Part shown: one piece after another, positions 23,075 through 39,819 of the stretch
How the letters are laid out: each line of letters begins with the position of its first letter
How positions within the stretch are numbered: position 1 is the first letter of the stretch
Assembly: GCF_018294505.1 (NCBI RefSeq)
Contig: NC_057810.1
Span: 710,743,563 to 710,807,562, forward strand
Length of the DNA: 64,000 nt
Source: Triticum aestivum
Taxonomy: Eukaryota; Streptophyta; Magnoliopsida; Poales; Poaceae
Direction: 5' to 3'
Notes under the pieces: model-generated
The model's input: only the letters and a program-made list of their open reading frames with translations
The model's database searches: none
Told to the model about the DNA's origin: nothing
Program-made: the position numbers and the translations under genes

Positions 23075-23212
23075 TGATAGCTAGACCATTGTATGCACTT
23101 ATTTGAATTGATTGAAGTGATATTGATTGCATTTGTCTCATGTGCATGTGGGTAGTGTTTTCTCTCTAGAACTCATTCTATTCTATATTCTCATCTATTC
23201 TAAAACCCTCAG

Positions 23213-27748
<4,536 letters not shown>

Positions 27749-27751
<3 letters not shown>

Positions 27752-27763
27752 GGGGGGTAGGTT
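27749..27763 (+). promoter_or_regulatory. Polypurine tract of element B
   Basis: TAAGGGGGGTAGGTT directly precedes the 3' LTR and overlaps the stop codon of pol. Confidence 0.9.
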
Positions 27764-30350
27764 TGTCACATCCTAAATTTTCAATTTGGAATGATATACA
27801 TAAGATCATCATTGCATATCATATTTTATTGCATTTTGGCTTGATCCTAGAAACTTCACGCAACTCAAGGACCCACGGAGAGAGTTGGAGATTTCATTAT
27901 TTTCATATTTGAGTTTTCTCAAATTTTGATATTAGGATCATTTGATTTTAATTATTTTATCTTCAATTATTTCTATTATAAAAATACGAGAGAGGGAATA
28001 AAACGACTTTCCCGAAATAAAGAAATATTGAGGATTTAATATTAAAATCAAATAAGATTTTATTTCGGAGTTTATCGCTATTTTATATGAATTTAGGAAA
28101 ATTGCACGTTTTTCAAAACTGCATTTTAGGGCCAAGAAAATGTTCATCTCGTTCTAAATATTTTATTTAGACGGTGAAAATGTGTTTTGGCATTTTTAGA
28201 ATTTTATTTTATTTTCTAGGATTTATTTAAGTTTGGCAGAATTTATTTATTAAAAAACAGTTCGAACCGACCAGGCCGAAGGCCCAGCCGGCCCAGCCTG
28301 CGCCGCCGTCCCTCCCGTGCCCGCACCGGACTCTGCCAGAGTCCGGGAGACCGCCGCTGCCTCGGGTTGCCCCTCCCCCAAGCCGATCCCGCCCCCTCCC
28401 CCTCATAAATAGCCACCGCCGCCGCCCTAAATCACCACCCGAGCCGCAGCAGCAGCGCCGCCGCCACTCCGCCGCCGCCGCCGCCCCGCAGCGGCCCGCC
28501 TCGCCTCGCCAGAGCTACCGCCTCACCTCGCCGGAGCCGCCAGTTTTTTCGGTTTAGGTAAAAACCGACAGGTTTTTATTTAAACCCTAGATCCAGTTTT
28601 TTATTTTTTTCCGGTTTAGTTTATTTAGCGGACGTTCGTCCGTACGTTCGTTTTAACGAATGTTTTTCGTCGTTTAGCTGCAGACAGCGAACGTTCATTC
28701 GTTAGCCTGTTCGTCCATTTTTCTTTTCTCGGATTTTCTGCGATTATTTCTGATCGCGATTTCTGATCCGATTTTCGTTCTAGTATAACTTTTCGCTCGT
28801 TTATCGAAATTAGGCGATTCAAGCGCATAGAGTTTCATCTCAAAACCCTCTTTCTGATTAACCAACTCAAACAAGTTTTTCCTACTGTAAAATTTTACTT
28901 AGGTCCAGATTAGTAAAACGAAGCTTGTTTCTTTCGCCGTTTGAGTTTCATTGCTTCATTTGTTTTGATTCTTTTTGCAAAACGGAGTTCTTAAGTTGAA
29001 CTTTCTGGTTAGATATTTTATTTGAGTTTTACTTGTGCATTAGATGAGTGCTTATTGTATGCTTGTTTGTTTGCGATAGAATACCCGGAGTGCGCCGCTT
29101 GCTACTTCGAGTCTCTAGGTTTCACGGATCATCAGCAAGGCAAGTAACACTTTGATCATACCTCTTTACTACCCAGTTTTATTGCATTAGATCAATCCTC
29201 AAACAATTGCATGATTAGGATCTGATTAATATGAGGGTTTTGGGAAGTAGATCAGGTAGTACCTATATCCTGTTTACTTTCAAACCTTTGTGAGTGTATC
29301 GATGACATATGTGAGATTGTTAATTAATGGTTTACTTAAGGTGGCAACTTTAATACACATCTGGGTGGATTGAGGCACCTGGGATTCTAGTGATTACCTG
29401 TTTTTCTTTATGGACCGCCACCCAGGCTCAAAGGGATCATGAGATTATTCATGCTAGAAACTACTGTGTGTAGCCGCAAGATACTATGGGCTCTAGCATA
29501 GTTGATTAAGTCGTGTGAACTCTTATAGTGGTAGACTAGCAGATGTAGGGGAAAGTAGGTGTAACTGTCTACCCATCGTAAGGTGCAAACGCTTCTGAAA
29601 GACTATGTCTCGGTCATCCGTTTCTCAAACACCATGTAGTGTGAGAATTCCAAGGGAGGAGATTGAATCTTGTGGGGAAAAGAGCGCAAACCTCTACAGA
29701 GTGTATAAACTAATCATGGTTAGTCGTGTCCCCGGTTATGGACGTTTTGAGTATCTAGTACTTGGATTATCATGTGAATCTCATCATGTTACTTTAATTT
29801 AATTTGTTGGGTTTTAATGATGATGCTTAATTGGGATTGAGTTGGGTGAACCTTCTCAATGTTTAACTACCACCATGATAGTTAAGTAAAATTTATTCCT
29901 TTGTTGTAGGGAAAATTTAGCTTTTTGCAAAACTGTAACCATAGAGCTTTCCACCAGCCATATATGCTTGTAGTATAGCATTATTTTGTTCATTACTCTC
30001 TATGTGTTACATTGCCAGCACATTCCATGTGCTGACCCATTTCGGGTTGCAACGTTCATGTTGCAGACTTTTCAGACGACGAGTAAGGTGCCTTAGGTCG
30101 TGATCTTATACTCAGTGATGCCGTTGGAGTTGATGGACTCGCTTTATCTTCCAAGCCTTCCGTTGTTATCGTTATTAGATGGCCTTAAGCCATATTTATT
30201 GTAATAAGTTCTCTATTGAGACATTCGATGTAATAAGTGTGTGATTGCTACACTGCTATAAATCCTTCAAGTACTGTGCGTGTCAGCATTACCGATCCAG
30301 GGATGGCAATGATGCACATAGATCAGACTGTTTGAGATTTGGTCGCTACA
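27764..30350 (+). repeat. 3' LTR of element B
   Basis: Starts TGTCACATCCTAAATTTTC, ends GGTCGCTACA; 2,587 bp. A likely TATA box, CATAAATAG, is kept at 28404-28412. Confidence 0.93.
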
Positions 30351-30559
30351 CAACTCATGTCTATGGTTAGGAAACTTAACCATCTTTGATTAACGATCTA
30401 GTCAAGTAGAGGCATACTAGTGACACTATGTTTGTCTATGTATTCACACATGTATTATGTTTCCGGTTAATACAATTCTAGCATGAATAATAAACATTTA
30501 TCATGAAATAAGGAAATTAATAGTAACTTTATTATTGCCTCTAGGGCATATTTCCTTCA

Positions 30560-30975
30560 GTCTCCCACTTGCACTAGAGTTAATAATCTAGTTCACATCG
30601 CCATGTGATTTAACACCAATATTCACATCTGTATGTGATTAATACCCATAGTTCACATCGTCATGTGATCAACACCCAAAGGGTTTACTAGATTCAATAA
30701 TCTAGTTCACATCGTTTATGTGATTAACACCCAAAGAGTACTAAGGTATGATCATGTTTTGCTTGTGAGAGAAGTTTAGTCACGGGTCTGACACATTCAG
30801 AGCCGTATGTATTTTGCAAATATTCTATGTCTATAATGCTCTGCACGGAGCTACTCTAGCTAATTGCTCCCACATTCAATATGTATCCAGATTGAGAATT
30901 AGAGTCATCTGGATTGGTGTAAAAGGTTGCACCGATGTAACCTTTTACAACGAACTATTTTATCACTTCCATAAT
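30560..30975 (-). other. Interior 3' end of element A with polypurine tract
   Basis: On the minus strand GCAAGTGGGAGAC (30560-30572) directly precedes the LTR start TGAAGGAAATATGCC, the usual Angela/BARE arrangement. The rest is decayed sequence with four spaced repeats of the CACATCG-ATGTGATT type. Confidence 0.8.
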
Positions 30976-31502
30976 TGTTGAGGATATAACTACTGAGTGT
31001 AAACCGCCCAGGAGGGGCTGGTTCACGCTCAACTATACTGAAGCCCATGAAGACAAAGAAGATGGCACTTTACTGATAAGGCTTAGAGGCCCGGAGCCCA
31101 GAGGCGGATTAGGGCCCATAGTGGTAAACTGCCATGGTTGTATAACTAGTATTGTAAGTTAGGGAAAGGGAGAGACTGAGCCGGACACTTATATGAGCCA
31201 GCCTCGGGACTCTGTAAACCGGCCGGGCGTCACCCTATGTATATAAAGGGACGACCCGGCGGCGGTTCAGGGACAAGAAACAACAACTCGAGACCCAGGC
31301 AAAGCGTATTTGCTCCCTGGTCATCAAAACCCCAATAATCCCATCACAACTAGACATAGGCTTTACCTTCATCGTAAGGGGCCGAACTAGTATAAAACTC
31401 TTGTGTCCCTTGTCCGGTTTAACCCCTTCAGGATAATCTTGTTGCGATGGCTCCACGACTAAGTCCTTCTGCTAGGACATCTGACGTGATATTTCCACGA
31501 CA
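30976..31502 (+). repeat. 5' LTR of element C
   Basis: 527 bp with a TATATAAA box at 31240-31247. The downstream sequence GGTTCAGGGACAAGAAAC would start the transcript. Confidence 0.92.
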
Positions 31503-31504
31503 GT

Positions 31505-31522
31505 TGGCGCCCACCATGGGGC
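31505..31522 (+). promoter_or_regulatory. Primer binding site of element C, overlapping an ATG
   Basis: TGGCGCCCACCATGGGGC begins two bases after the LTR. Many plant Gypsy elements have this site with GTG in place of ATG; here the change creates a start codon in good context (ACCATGG) in frame with gag. Confidence 0.75.
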
Positions 31523-32013
31523 TATCGCACGATGGTTTCGAGTTCTTGAAGGGCAGCTTCGAAGGACTCAAGGGGTACATGGTTGGCCGGACGACCAAGA
31601 GTCGTCGCGGCAAGCTCTACATCGACGATGCAGGATGGGGCTCCGAGGCCGGCTCAATCGAGTACGGGTACCGGGTCCCCTTTGGCAGAATTCATGTTTT
31701 CATTGGCAAGATCGGCGAACCGGGCCCTGAGCCGGACATCTCCATCGACCTTGTCGAGACGGCTCAGCATGCAAGTCATGCCAGGGTTCAGCCTGCCGTG
31801 AAGCGTGCGTTCGTGGGATTCATCCATGGTGCGGAATCTGAACCGGTATCCGACGGTGAGACAGCCATCTACTCAGTTGGTGAATCATCCACTTGCGAAA
31901 CCGAGTCGTTATACCAACTGCAAGATGGCCGGATTGAGGGATATTCCGATGGTGACAGTATTCCGGGTCCCATTGAACCGCCAAACCGGGTTGCGATCTT
32001 CATGGCTGGTACA

Positions 32014-33520
32014 TGATGACCCACAAGTATAGGGGATCTATTGTAGTCCTTTTGATAAGTAAGAGTGTCGAACCCAACGAGGAGCAGAAGGAAATGATAA
32101 GCGGTTTTCAGCAAGGTACTCTCTGCAAGTACTGAAATAAGTGGTAACAGATAGTTTTGTGATAAGGTAAATTGTAACAAGCAACAAATAACAAAAGTAA
32201 ATAAGGTGCAGCAAGGTGGCCCAATCCTTTTTGTAGCAAAGGAACTCTTATAATAGGAAAAGCGCTCCCGAGGACACATGGGAATATCGTCAAGCTAGTT
32301 TTCATCACGCTCATATGATTCGCGTTCGGTACTTTGATAATTTGATATGTGGGTGGACCGGTGCTTGGGTGTTGTTCTTACTTGAACAAACATCCCACTT
32401 ATGATTAACCTCTATTGCAAGCATCCGCAACTACAACAAAAGTATTAAGGTAAACCTAACCATAGCATGAAACATATGGATCCAAATCAGCCCCTTATGA
32501 AGCAACGCATAAACTAGGGTTTAAGCTTCTGTCACTCTAGCAACCCATCATCTACTTATTACTTCCCAATGCCTTCCTCTAGGCCCAAATAATGGTGAAG
32601 TGTTATGTAGTTGACGTTCACATAACACCACTAGAGGCTAGACAACATACATCTCATCAAAATATCGAACGAATACCAAATTCACATGACTACTAATAGC
32701 AAGACTTCTCTCGTGTCCTCAGGAACAAACGTAACTACTCACAAAGCATATTCATGTTCATAATCAGAGGGGTAATAATATGCATAAAGGATCTGAACAT
32801 ATGATCTTCCACCAAATAAACCAACTAGCATCAACTACAAGGAGTAATCAACACTACTAGCAACCTACTAGCACCAATCCCGGACATGGAGACAAGAATT
32901 AGATACAAGAGATGAACTAGGGTTTGGAGATGAGATGGTGCTGGTGAAGATGTTGATGGAGATTGCCCTCTCGCGATGAGAGGAGCGTTGGTGATGATGA
33001 TGGCGATGATTTTCCCCTCCCGGAGGGAAGTGTCCCCGACAGAACAGCTCTGCCGGAGCCCTAGATTGGTTCCGCCAAGGTTCTCCCTCGTGGCGGCGGA
33101 GTCTCGTCCCGAAAGGTTGCTTATGATTTTTTTCTCGTCGAAAGACTTCATATAGGAGAAGATGGACGTCGGAGAGCCACCAGGGGGCCCACGAGGTAGG
33201 GGGCGCGCCCAGGGGGAGGGGGTGCGCCCCCACCCTCGTGAGCAGGGTGTGGGCCCCCTGGCCTTCATCAGTGGCGACGATTTTTCTTTATTTATTTTAA
33301 GACATTCCGTGGAGTTTCAGGACTTTTGGAGTTGCACGGAATAGGTCTCGAATATTTGCTCCTTTTCCAGCCCAGAATTCCTGCTGCCGGCATTCTCCCT
33401 CTTCATGTAAACCTTGTAAAATAAGAGAGAATAGCCATAAGTATTGTGACATAACGTGAAATAACAGCCCATAATGCGATAAATATCGATATAAAAGCAT
33501 GATGCAAAATGGACGTATCA
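32014..33520 (-). repeat. 3' LTR of element D
   Basis: 1,507 bp. On the minus strand it begins TGATACGTCCATTTTGC and ends GTGGGTCATCA. Confidence 0.93.
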
Positions 33521-33538
33521 ACTCCCCCAAGCTTAGAC
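33521..33538 (-). promoter_or_regulatory. Polypurine tract of element D
   Basis: On the minus strand CTAAGCTTGGGGGAGT directly precedes the LTR. Confidence 0.8.
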
Positions 33539-35787
33539 CTTGCTTGTCCTCAAGCGAAAAGCCGATAACAATAATATGTCCTCATGTTTAGAGGTAGAGG
33601 CGTCGATAAAAATAAAATACGGACATGAAGGCATCATGATTATTCTCATAACAGCAACATAAATAGATTTTGTCATATGATTACTCATGTTCAAGTGATG
33701 ATCTTTTCACAAAGCCAAAGTATGAATCAGAAACCTTATTGAGCACCAACAAATTATACCCTCAGTCATTGGAGCAATTGCAATTTATCATAACATCGGA
33801 AAGAGTCTATGTCAGAGCTTAAAAGCAAGTCCACATACTCAACTATCACTTAGTCCTTCATAATTGCTAACACTCACGCAATACTTGTGGTTACGGAGTT
33901 GTAATCGGACACAGAGAAAGATAGGGGCTTATAGTTTTGCCCCACAACCTTTTACCTCAAGGGTAATGTCAACAATAATAATTAATGCTCCCCTACATCC
34001 AATTAGATATATATATCATGTTCTTTCCAACATACAGAGCTTGCCAAAGGATAAAATGAAAAAGGAAAGGTGAAGATCACCGTGACTCTTGCATAAGGTA
34101 GAGGATAATAATAAAAGATAGGCCCTTCGCAGAGGGAAGCAGAGGTTGCCATGTGCTTTTATGGTTGGATGCACAAAATCTTAATGCAAAAGAACATCAC
34201 TTTATATTGCCCCTTGTATGTGGAACTTTATTATGCAGTCTGTGGCTTTTATTACTTCCACAACAAGTTTGTACAAAGCTTATTTCTCTGCACTAATAAG
34301 TCATGCATATTTAGAGAGCAATTTTTATTGCTTGCACCGATGACAACTTACTTGAAGGATCTTACTCAATCCATAGGTAGATATGGTGGACTCTCATGGC
34401 TAAACTAGTTTAAGGGTATTTGGAAGCACAAGTAGTATTTCTACTTGGTGCTGAGAATTTGGCTAGCATGAGGGGGAAAGGCAAGCTCAACATGTTAGGA
34501 GATCCATGACAATATACTATCTCAGATATAAGAAAACATAACTCATTACATTGTCTTCCTTGTCCAACATCAACTCTTTAGCATGTCATATTCTAATGAG
34601 TGTTCCCAATCATAAAAGATGTCAATGATAATATATCTATATGTGAAACCTCTCTCTCCTTATTACTTCCTATTAATTGCAACGATGACCAAAACTATAT
34701 TTCCCAACTCCCAACAACTTTTAATCATCATACTCTTTCTATGTGAAGTCATTACTTTCAATAAGACCAATATGAACTCTTTGTTTCTTTTTATTCTTTT
34801 CTTTTATTCACTCAAGAACATGGCAAAGTAATCAAGCCCTTGACTCAACACTAATCTTTATTATATATAGCTCACGGACTCGATTGCATAGAGGGATCAT
34901 AAAGCAAAACTTCAAAACTAGATCATGCCATGACTTTATTCTACTATATCAAGATACTACTAATAGGATCGAACTAAGAAAAACGGTAAAGATAGGAGTT
35001 GTGATGGTGATACGATACCGGGGCACCTCCCCCAAGCTTGGCAGTTGCCAAGGGGAGTGCCCATACCCATGTGATTATGTCTCCTTTGTTGTTCGCGGTG
35101 GAGGTGTTGTTGATGATGCAAGCTTGTCGACCACCTTCCATGGCATAGGCTCACCCTCATATAAGGATGATCGAGTCTCCCAAATCCTCAAATCTGCAAA
35201 GGAAACAGCTCGAAATGAAAACAGAGGATATTTGCGTGATACGGGAGTCAAAACCTTCGGGAGAATATATAATGAATTTTTACCGACTAAAATACGTATC
35301 GTGCAAGAAAACGGAGACCAGAGGGCACACGAGGTGCTCACGAGGTAGGGGGTGTGCCCAGGGGGGTAGGGCGCGCCCTCCACCCTCGTGGAAGCCTCGT
35401 GTCCTCCCCGGACTGCTATTTATTTTTCTATTTTTCTAAATATTCCAAAACGGAGAAATATTGCCTTAAAAATTGTTTTGGAGTCGGTTTACTTACCGTA
35501 CACATACCTATTCCTTTTCGGAGTCTGGAACGTTCTGGAAAGTGTCCCTTATGTATTCCTCCGGGGTTACGGTTTCAATAATATTGGTTTCAACATTTAT
35601 GGGATTACCTGAGATATAGTGTTTGATCCTTTGACCGTTCATCACCTTCGGATTTGTGCCTTAGAAGTTGTTGATTTTTATGGCACCGGAACGATAGACC
35701 TCCTCGATAACATAGGGACCTTCCATTTTGAGAGAAGTTTTCCTGCAAAAATTCTTAAACGAGAGTTGTATAGCAATACATAATCAC
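33539..35787 (-). other. 3' interior of element D, no clear gene
   Basis: About 2.2 kb between integrase and the polypurine tract. Athila relatives may carry an env-like frame here. The only sizeable minus frame is 35383-35075 (102 codons, LRIWETRSSLYEGEPMPWKV), too short to call. It includes a GC-rich block at 35335-35400 and a hairpin at 35021-35062. Confidence 0.7.
35021..35062. repeat. Imperfect hairpin built on an internal polypurine-tract copy
   Basis: GGGCACCTCCCC, a CAAGC bulge and TTGGCA pair with TGCCAAGGGGAGTGCCC across a 2-nt loop. The CTCCCCCAAGCTT core repeats the block at the true polypurine tract (33521). Confidence 0.75.
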
Positions 35788-38594
35788 CTACATTAAACTC
35801 ATGCTTTTGTATCCTTTTGTCATGCCATCTTTTAACTTTTTCTTTAAATAACTTGGCAATTTCACAAGCTTGGGTTCTCCATTCATCAAGTGAGCTAATA
35901 TCAAATATCTCTTCTCACCGGTAAGTTTGAAATCATAGTTGAGCTCTTTAATAGCCCAATATGCCTTATGTTCTAATTCGAGAGGTAAGTGACATGCTTT
36001 TCCATAAACCATTTTATACGGAGACATACCCATAGGATTCTTATATGCAGTTCTATATGCCCATAATGCATCATCAAGTTTCTTGGACCAATTCTTTCTA
36101 GACCTATTAACAGTCTTTTGCAAAATTAATTTGAGCTCTCTATTGCTCAATTCTACTTGACCACTAGACTGTGGGTGATAAGCAGATGCAATTCTATGAT
36201 TAACGTCATATTTAGCAAGCATTTTACGGAAAGCACCATGAATAAAATGTGAACCACCATCAGTCATTAAATATCTAGGGACTCCAAACCTCGGAAAAAT
36301 AACTTCCTTAAGCATTTTAATAGAAGTGTTATGATCAGCACTACTAGTTGGAATAGCTTCTACCCACTTAGTAACGTAATCAACAGCAACTCAAATATGA
36401 GTGTGAAGCTAGGTGGTATAAATTTAGCAACAATATAATTAGCATAATCAGCATACCATGGAGTGCTACGAGAAGTGCTTATGACATTTAATTGTTCATC
36501 AGGAAAGCTATCATCAATAGGTAGTGGGTCATCAAGAACATTCTCTAACCTAGATAAGTTATCTGCAACGGGGTTCTCAGCTCATTTTCTATCAACAATA
36601 TGCAAATCAAATTCTTGCAGCAAGAGAACCCATCTTATAAGTCTAGGTTTAGCATCTTTCTTTTCCATAAGATATTTAATAGCAACATGATTGGTGTGAA
36701 TAGTTACTTTAGAATCAACAATATAGGGTCTGAATTTATCACAAGCAAATACAACTGCTAATAGTTCCTTTTCGGTGGTAGCATAATTTCTTTGAGCATT
36801 GTCTAGTGTCTTACTAGCATAATGGATAACATTTAATTTCTTACCAACTCTTTGCCCTAGAACAGCACCTATAGCATAATCACTGGCATCATACATAATT
36901 TCAAAGGGTAAATTCCAATCAGGTGGCTGAACAACAGGTGCAGAGACTAATGCTTTCTTAAGTATTTCAAATGCTTCTACACAATCATCATCAAAGACAA
37001 ATGGTACATCTTTTTGTAATAAATTAGTCAGAGGCCGAGAAATTTTTGAGAAGTCCATAATGAACCTCCTATAAAATCCGGCGTGACCAAGGAAACTTCT
37101 TATACCTTTGATGTCCTTGGGACATGGCATCTTTTCAATAGCAACAACCTTGGCTTTATCAACTTCAATACCTCTTTCAGAAACTTTGTGCCCCAAGACA
37201 ATACCTTCATTAACCATAAAGTGACACTTTTCCCAATTCAAGACAAGATTGCTTTGTTCACATCTCTATAAAACTCGATCAAGATTGCTCAAGCAATCAT
37301 CAAAAGAGGATCCATAGACGGAAAAGTCGTCCATGAAAACCTCACAAATATTTTCACAAAAATCAGAGAATATAGCCATCATGCATCTTTGAAAGGTAGC
37401 AGGTGCATTACATAAACCAAAAGGCATACGTCTATAAGCAAAAGTACCAAATGGGCATGTAAAATTAGTCTTTGATTGATCTTTAGCCAACACAGGTATT
37501 TGAGAAAAACCGGAATAACCATCTAGAAAGCAATAGTGTGTATGTTTGCATAATATTTCTAGCATTTGATCAATAAAAGGTAAGTGGTAATGATCTTTCT
37601 TAGTAGCTTTATTTAATTTGCGAAAATCAATTACCATCCTATAACATGTGATAATTCTTTGCGGGATCTATTCATCTTTATCATTAGGGACAATAGTAAT
37701 ACCTCCCTTCTTAGGGACACAATGGACAGGACTTACCCACTAACTATCAGCAACGGGATAAATTATACATGCCTCCAGAAGCTTGAGTATTTCTTTCCTT
37801 ACCACTTCTTTCATTTTAGGATTCAAACGTCGTTGAGGATCACAAACTGGTTTGGCGTCCGCTTCCAAATTTATTTTATGCTGACATAGAGTGGTACTAA
37901 TGCCCTTAAGGTCATCAAGAGTATATCCAATAGCTGCACGGTGCTTCTTCAGAGTTTTCAATAATCTTTCTTCTTCATGCTCTGAAAGGTTAGCACTAAT
38001 AATGACATGATATATTTTATTTTCATCAAGATAAGCATATTTAAGATTATCAGGCAACGGTTTAAGCTCAAACACGGGATCACCCTTGGGTGGAGGAGGA
38101 TCCCCTAGGATTTCAACAGGCAAATTGTGTTTCAGAATAGGTTCTTGTTTAAAGAATACTTCATCTATTTCCCTTCTTTCATTCATAAACATATCATTTT
38201 CATGGTCTAGCAAATAGTGTTCCAAAGGATCACTAGGAGGTACGGCAATAGAAGCAAGACCAATAATTTCATCCTTACTAGGCAATTCTTCTTCACGATG
38301 TTGTTTACTAAATTTAGAGAAATTAAACTCATGAACCATATCATCCAAGCCAATAGTAACAACATTCTTTCCGCAGTCTATCTTAGCATTAACAGTATTC
38401 AAGAAGGGTCTACCAAATATAACGGGACAAAAGCTATCTTGTGGAGAACCAAGAACAAGAAAATCGGCGGGATATTTAGTTTTCCCACACAAGACTTCAA
38501 CATCTCTAACAATTCCCACTGGTGAAATAGTATCCCTATTGGCAAGCTTAATTGTGACATCAATATAATAGGAAAAGCGCTCCCGAGGACACAT
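35788..38594 (-). pseudogene. pol of element D (Athila-type), degenerate and fused to LTR sequence
   Basis: Minus strand. The frame from 38594 begins with about ten residues read from the LTR (MCPRERFSYY) and passes directly into the C-terminal part of protease (VIFGRPFLNTVNAKIDCG). Reverse transcriptase lies near 37640-37266 with FMDDFSVYG, the Athila form of the catalytic motif. RNase H is at 37241-36582 ([14 protein letters not shown]). Integrase core and C-terminus are at 36315-35788 ([18 protein letters not shown]). Stops include TAG after ADS near 37740 and TAG after DRVL at 37266. About 110 codons covering the integrase zinc finger are missing near 36400, where PPSFT joins directly to core sequence. 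Confidence 0.9.
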
Positions 38595-39819
38595 GGGAAT
38601 ATCGTCAAGCTAGTTTTCATCACGCTCATATGATTCGCGCTCGGTACTTTGATAATTTGATATGTGGGTGGACCGGTGCTTGGGTGCTGTTCTTACTTGA
38701 ACAAACATCCCACTTATGATTAACCTCTATTGCAAGCATCCACAACTACAACAAAAGTATTAAGGTAAACCTAACCATAGCATGAAACATATGGATCCAA
38801 ATCAGCCCCTTACGAAGCAACGCATAAACTAGGGTTTAAGCTTCTGTCACTCTAGCAACCCATCATCTACTTATTACTTCCCAATGCCTTCCTCTGGGCC
38901 CAAATAATGGTGAAGTGTTATGTAGTCGACATTCACATAACACCACTAGAGGCTAGACAACATACATCTCATCAAAATATCGAACCAATACCAAATTCAC
39001 ATGACTACTAATAGCAAGACTTCTCCCGTGTCCTCGGGAACAAATGTAACTACTCACAAAGCATATTCATGTTCATAATCAGAGGGGTAATAATATGCAT
39101 AAAGGATCTGAACATATGATCTTCCACCAAATAAACCAACTAGCATCAACTACAAGGAGTAATCAACACTACTAGCAACCTACTAGCACCAATCCCGGAC
39201 TTGGAGACAAGAATTGGATACAAGAGATGAAGTAGGGTTTGGAGATGAGATGGTGCTAGTGAAGATGTTGATGGAGATTGCCCTCTCGCGATGAGAGGAG
39301 CGTTGGTGATGATGATGGCAATGATTTCCCCCTCCCGGAGGGAAGTGTCCCCGGCAGAACAGCTCTGCCGGAGCCCTAGATTGGTTCCGCCAAGGTTCCG
39401 CCTCGTGGCGGCGGAGTCTCGTCCCGAAAGGTTGCTTATGATTTTTTTTCTCATCGAGAGACTTCATATAGGAGAAGATGGACGTTAGAGAGCGACCAAG
39501 GGGCCCACGAGGTATGGGGGCACGCCCCCCACCCTCGTGAGCAGGGTGTGGGCCCCCTGGCCTTCATCTTTGGCGATGATTTTTCTTTATTTATTTTAAG
39601 ACATTTCGTGGAGTTTCAGGACTTTTGGAGTTGCACAGAATAGGTCTCCAATATTTGCTCCTTTTCCAGCCCAGAATTCTAGCTGCCGGCATTCTCCCTC
39701 TTCATGTAAACCTTGTAAAATAAGAGACAATAGCCATAAGTATTGTGACATAACGTGAAATAACAGTCCATAATGCAATAAATATCGATATAAAAGCATG
39801 ATGCAAAATGGACGTATCA
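38563..39819 (-). repeat. Truncated 5' LTR of element D
   Basis: 1,257 bp matching 32251-33520. Its inner end (equivalent of 32014-32250) is gone. The junction at about 38560 shares TATAATAGG between the two joined sequences, which fits a microhomology deletion. Confidence 0.9.

Larger units (their letters stand above)
32014..39819 (-). mobile_element. Element D: Athila-type Gypsy retrotransposon, 5' half deleted
   Basis: Perfect target duplication GTACA at 32009-32013 and 39820-39824 inside gag of element C. On the minus strand the 5' LTR is 39819-38563 (truncated), pol lies between 38594 and 35788, a long 3' region follows, and the 3' LTR is 33520-32014. The 5' LTR end, primer site, gag and the front of protease are missing. 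Remaining LTR sequences are very similar, so this is the youngest layer. Confidence 0.94.
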
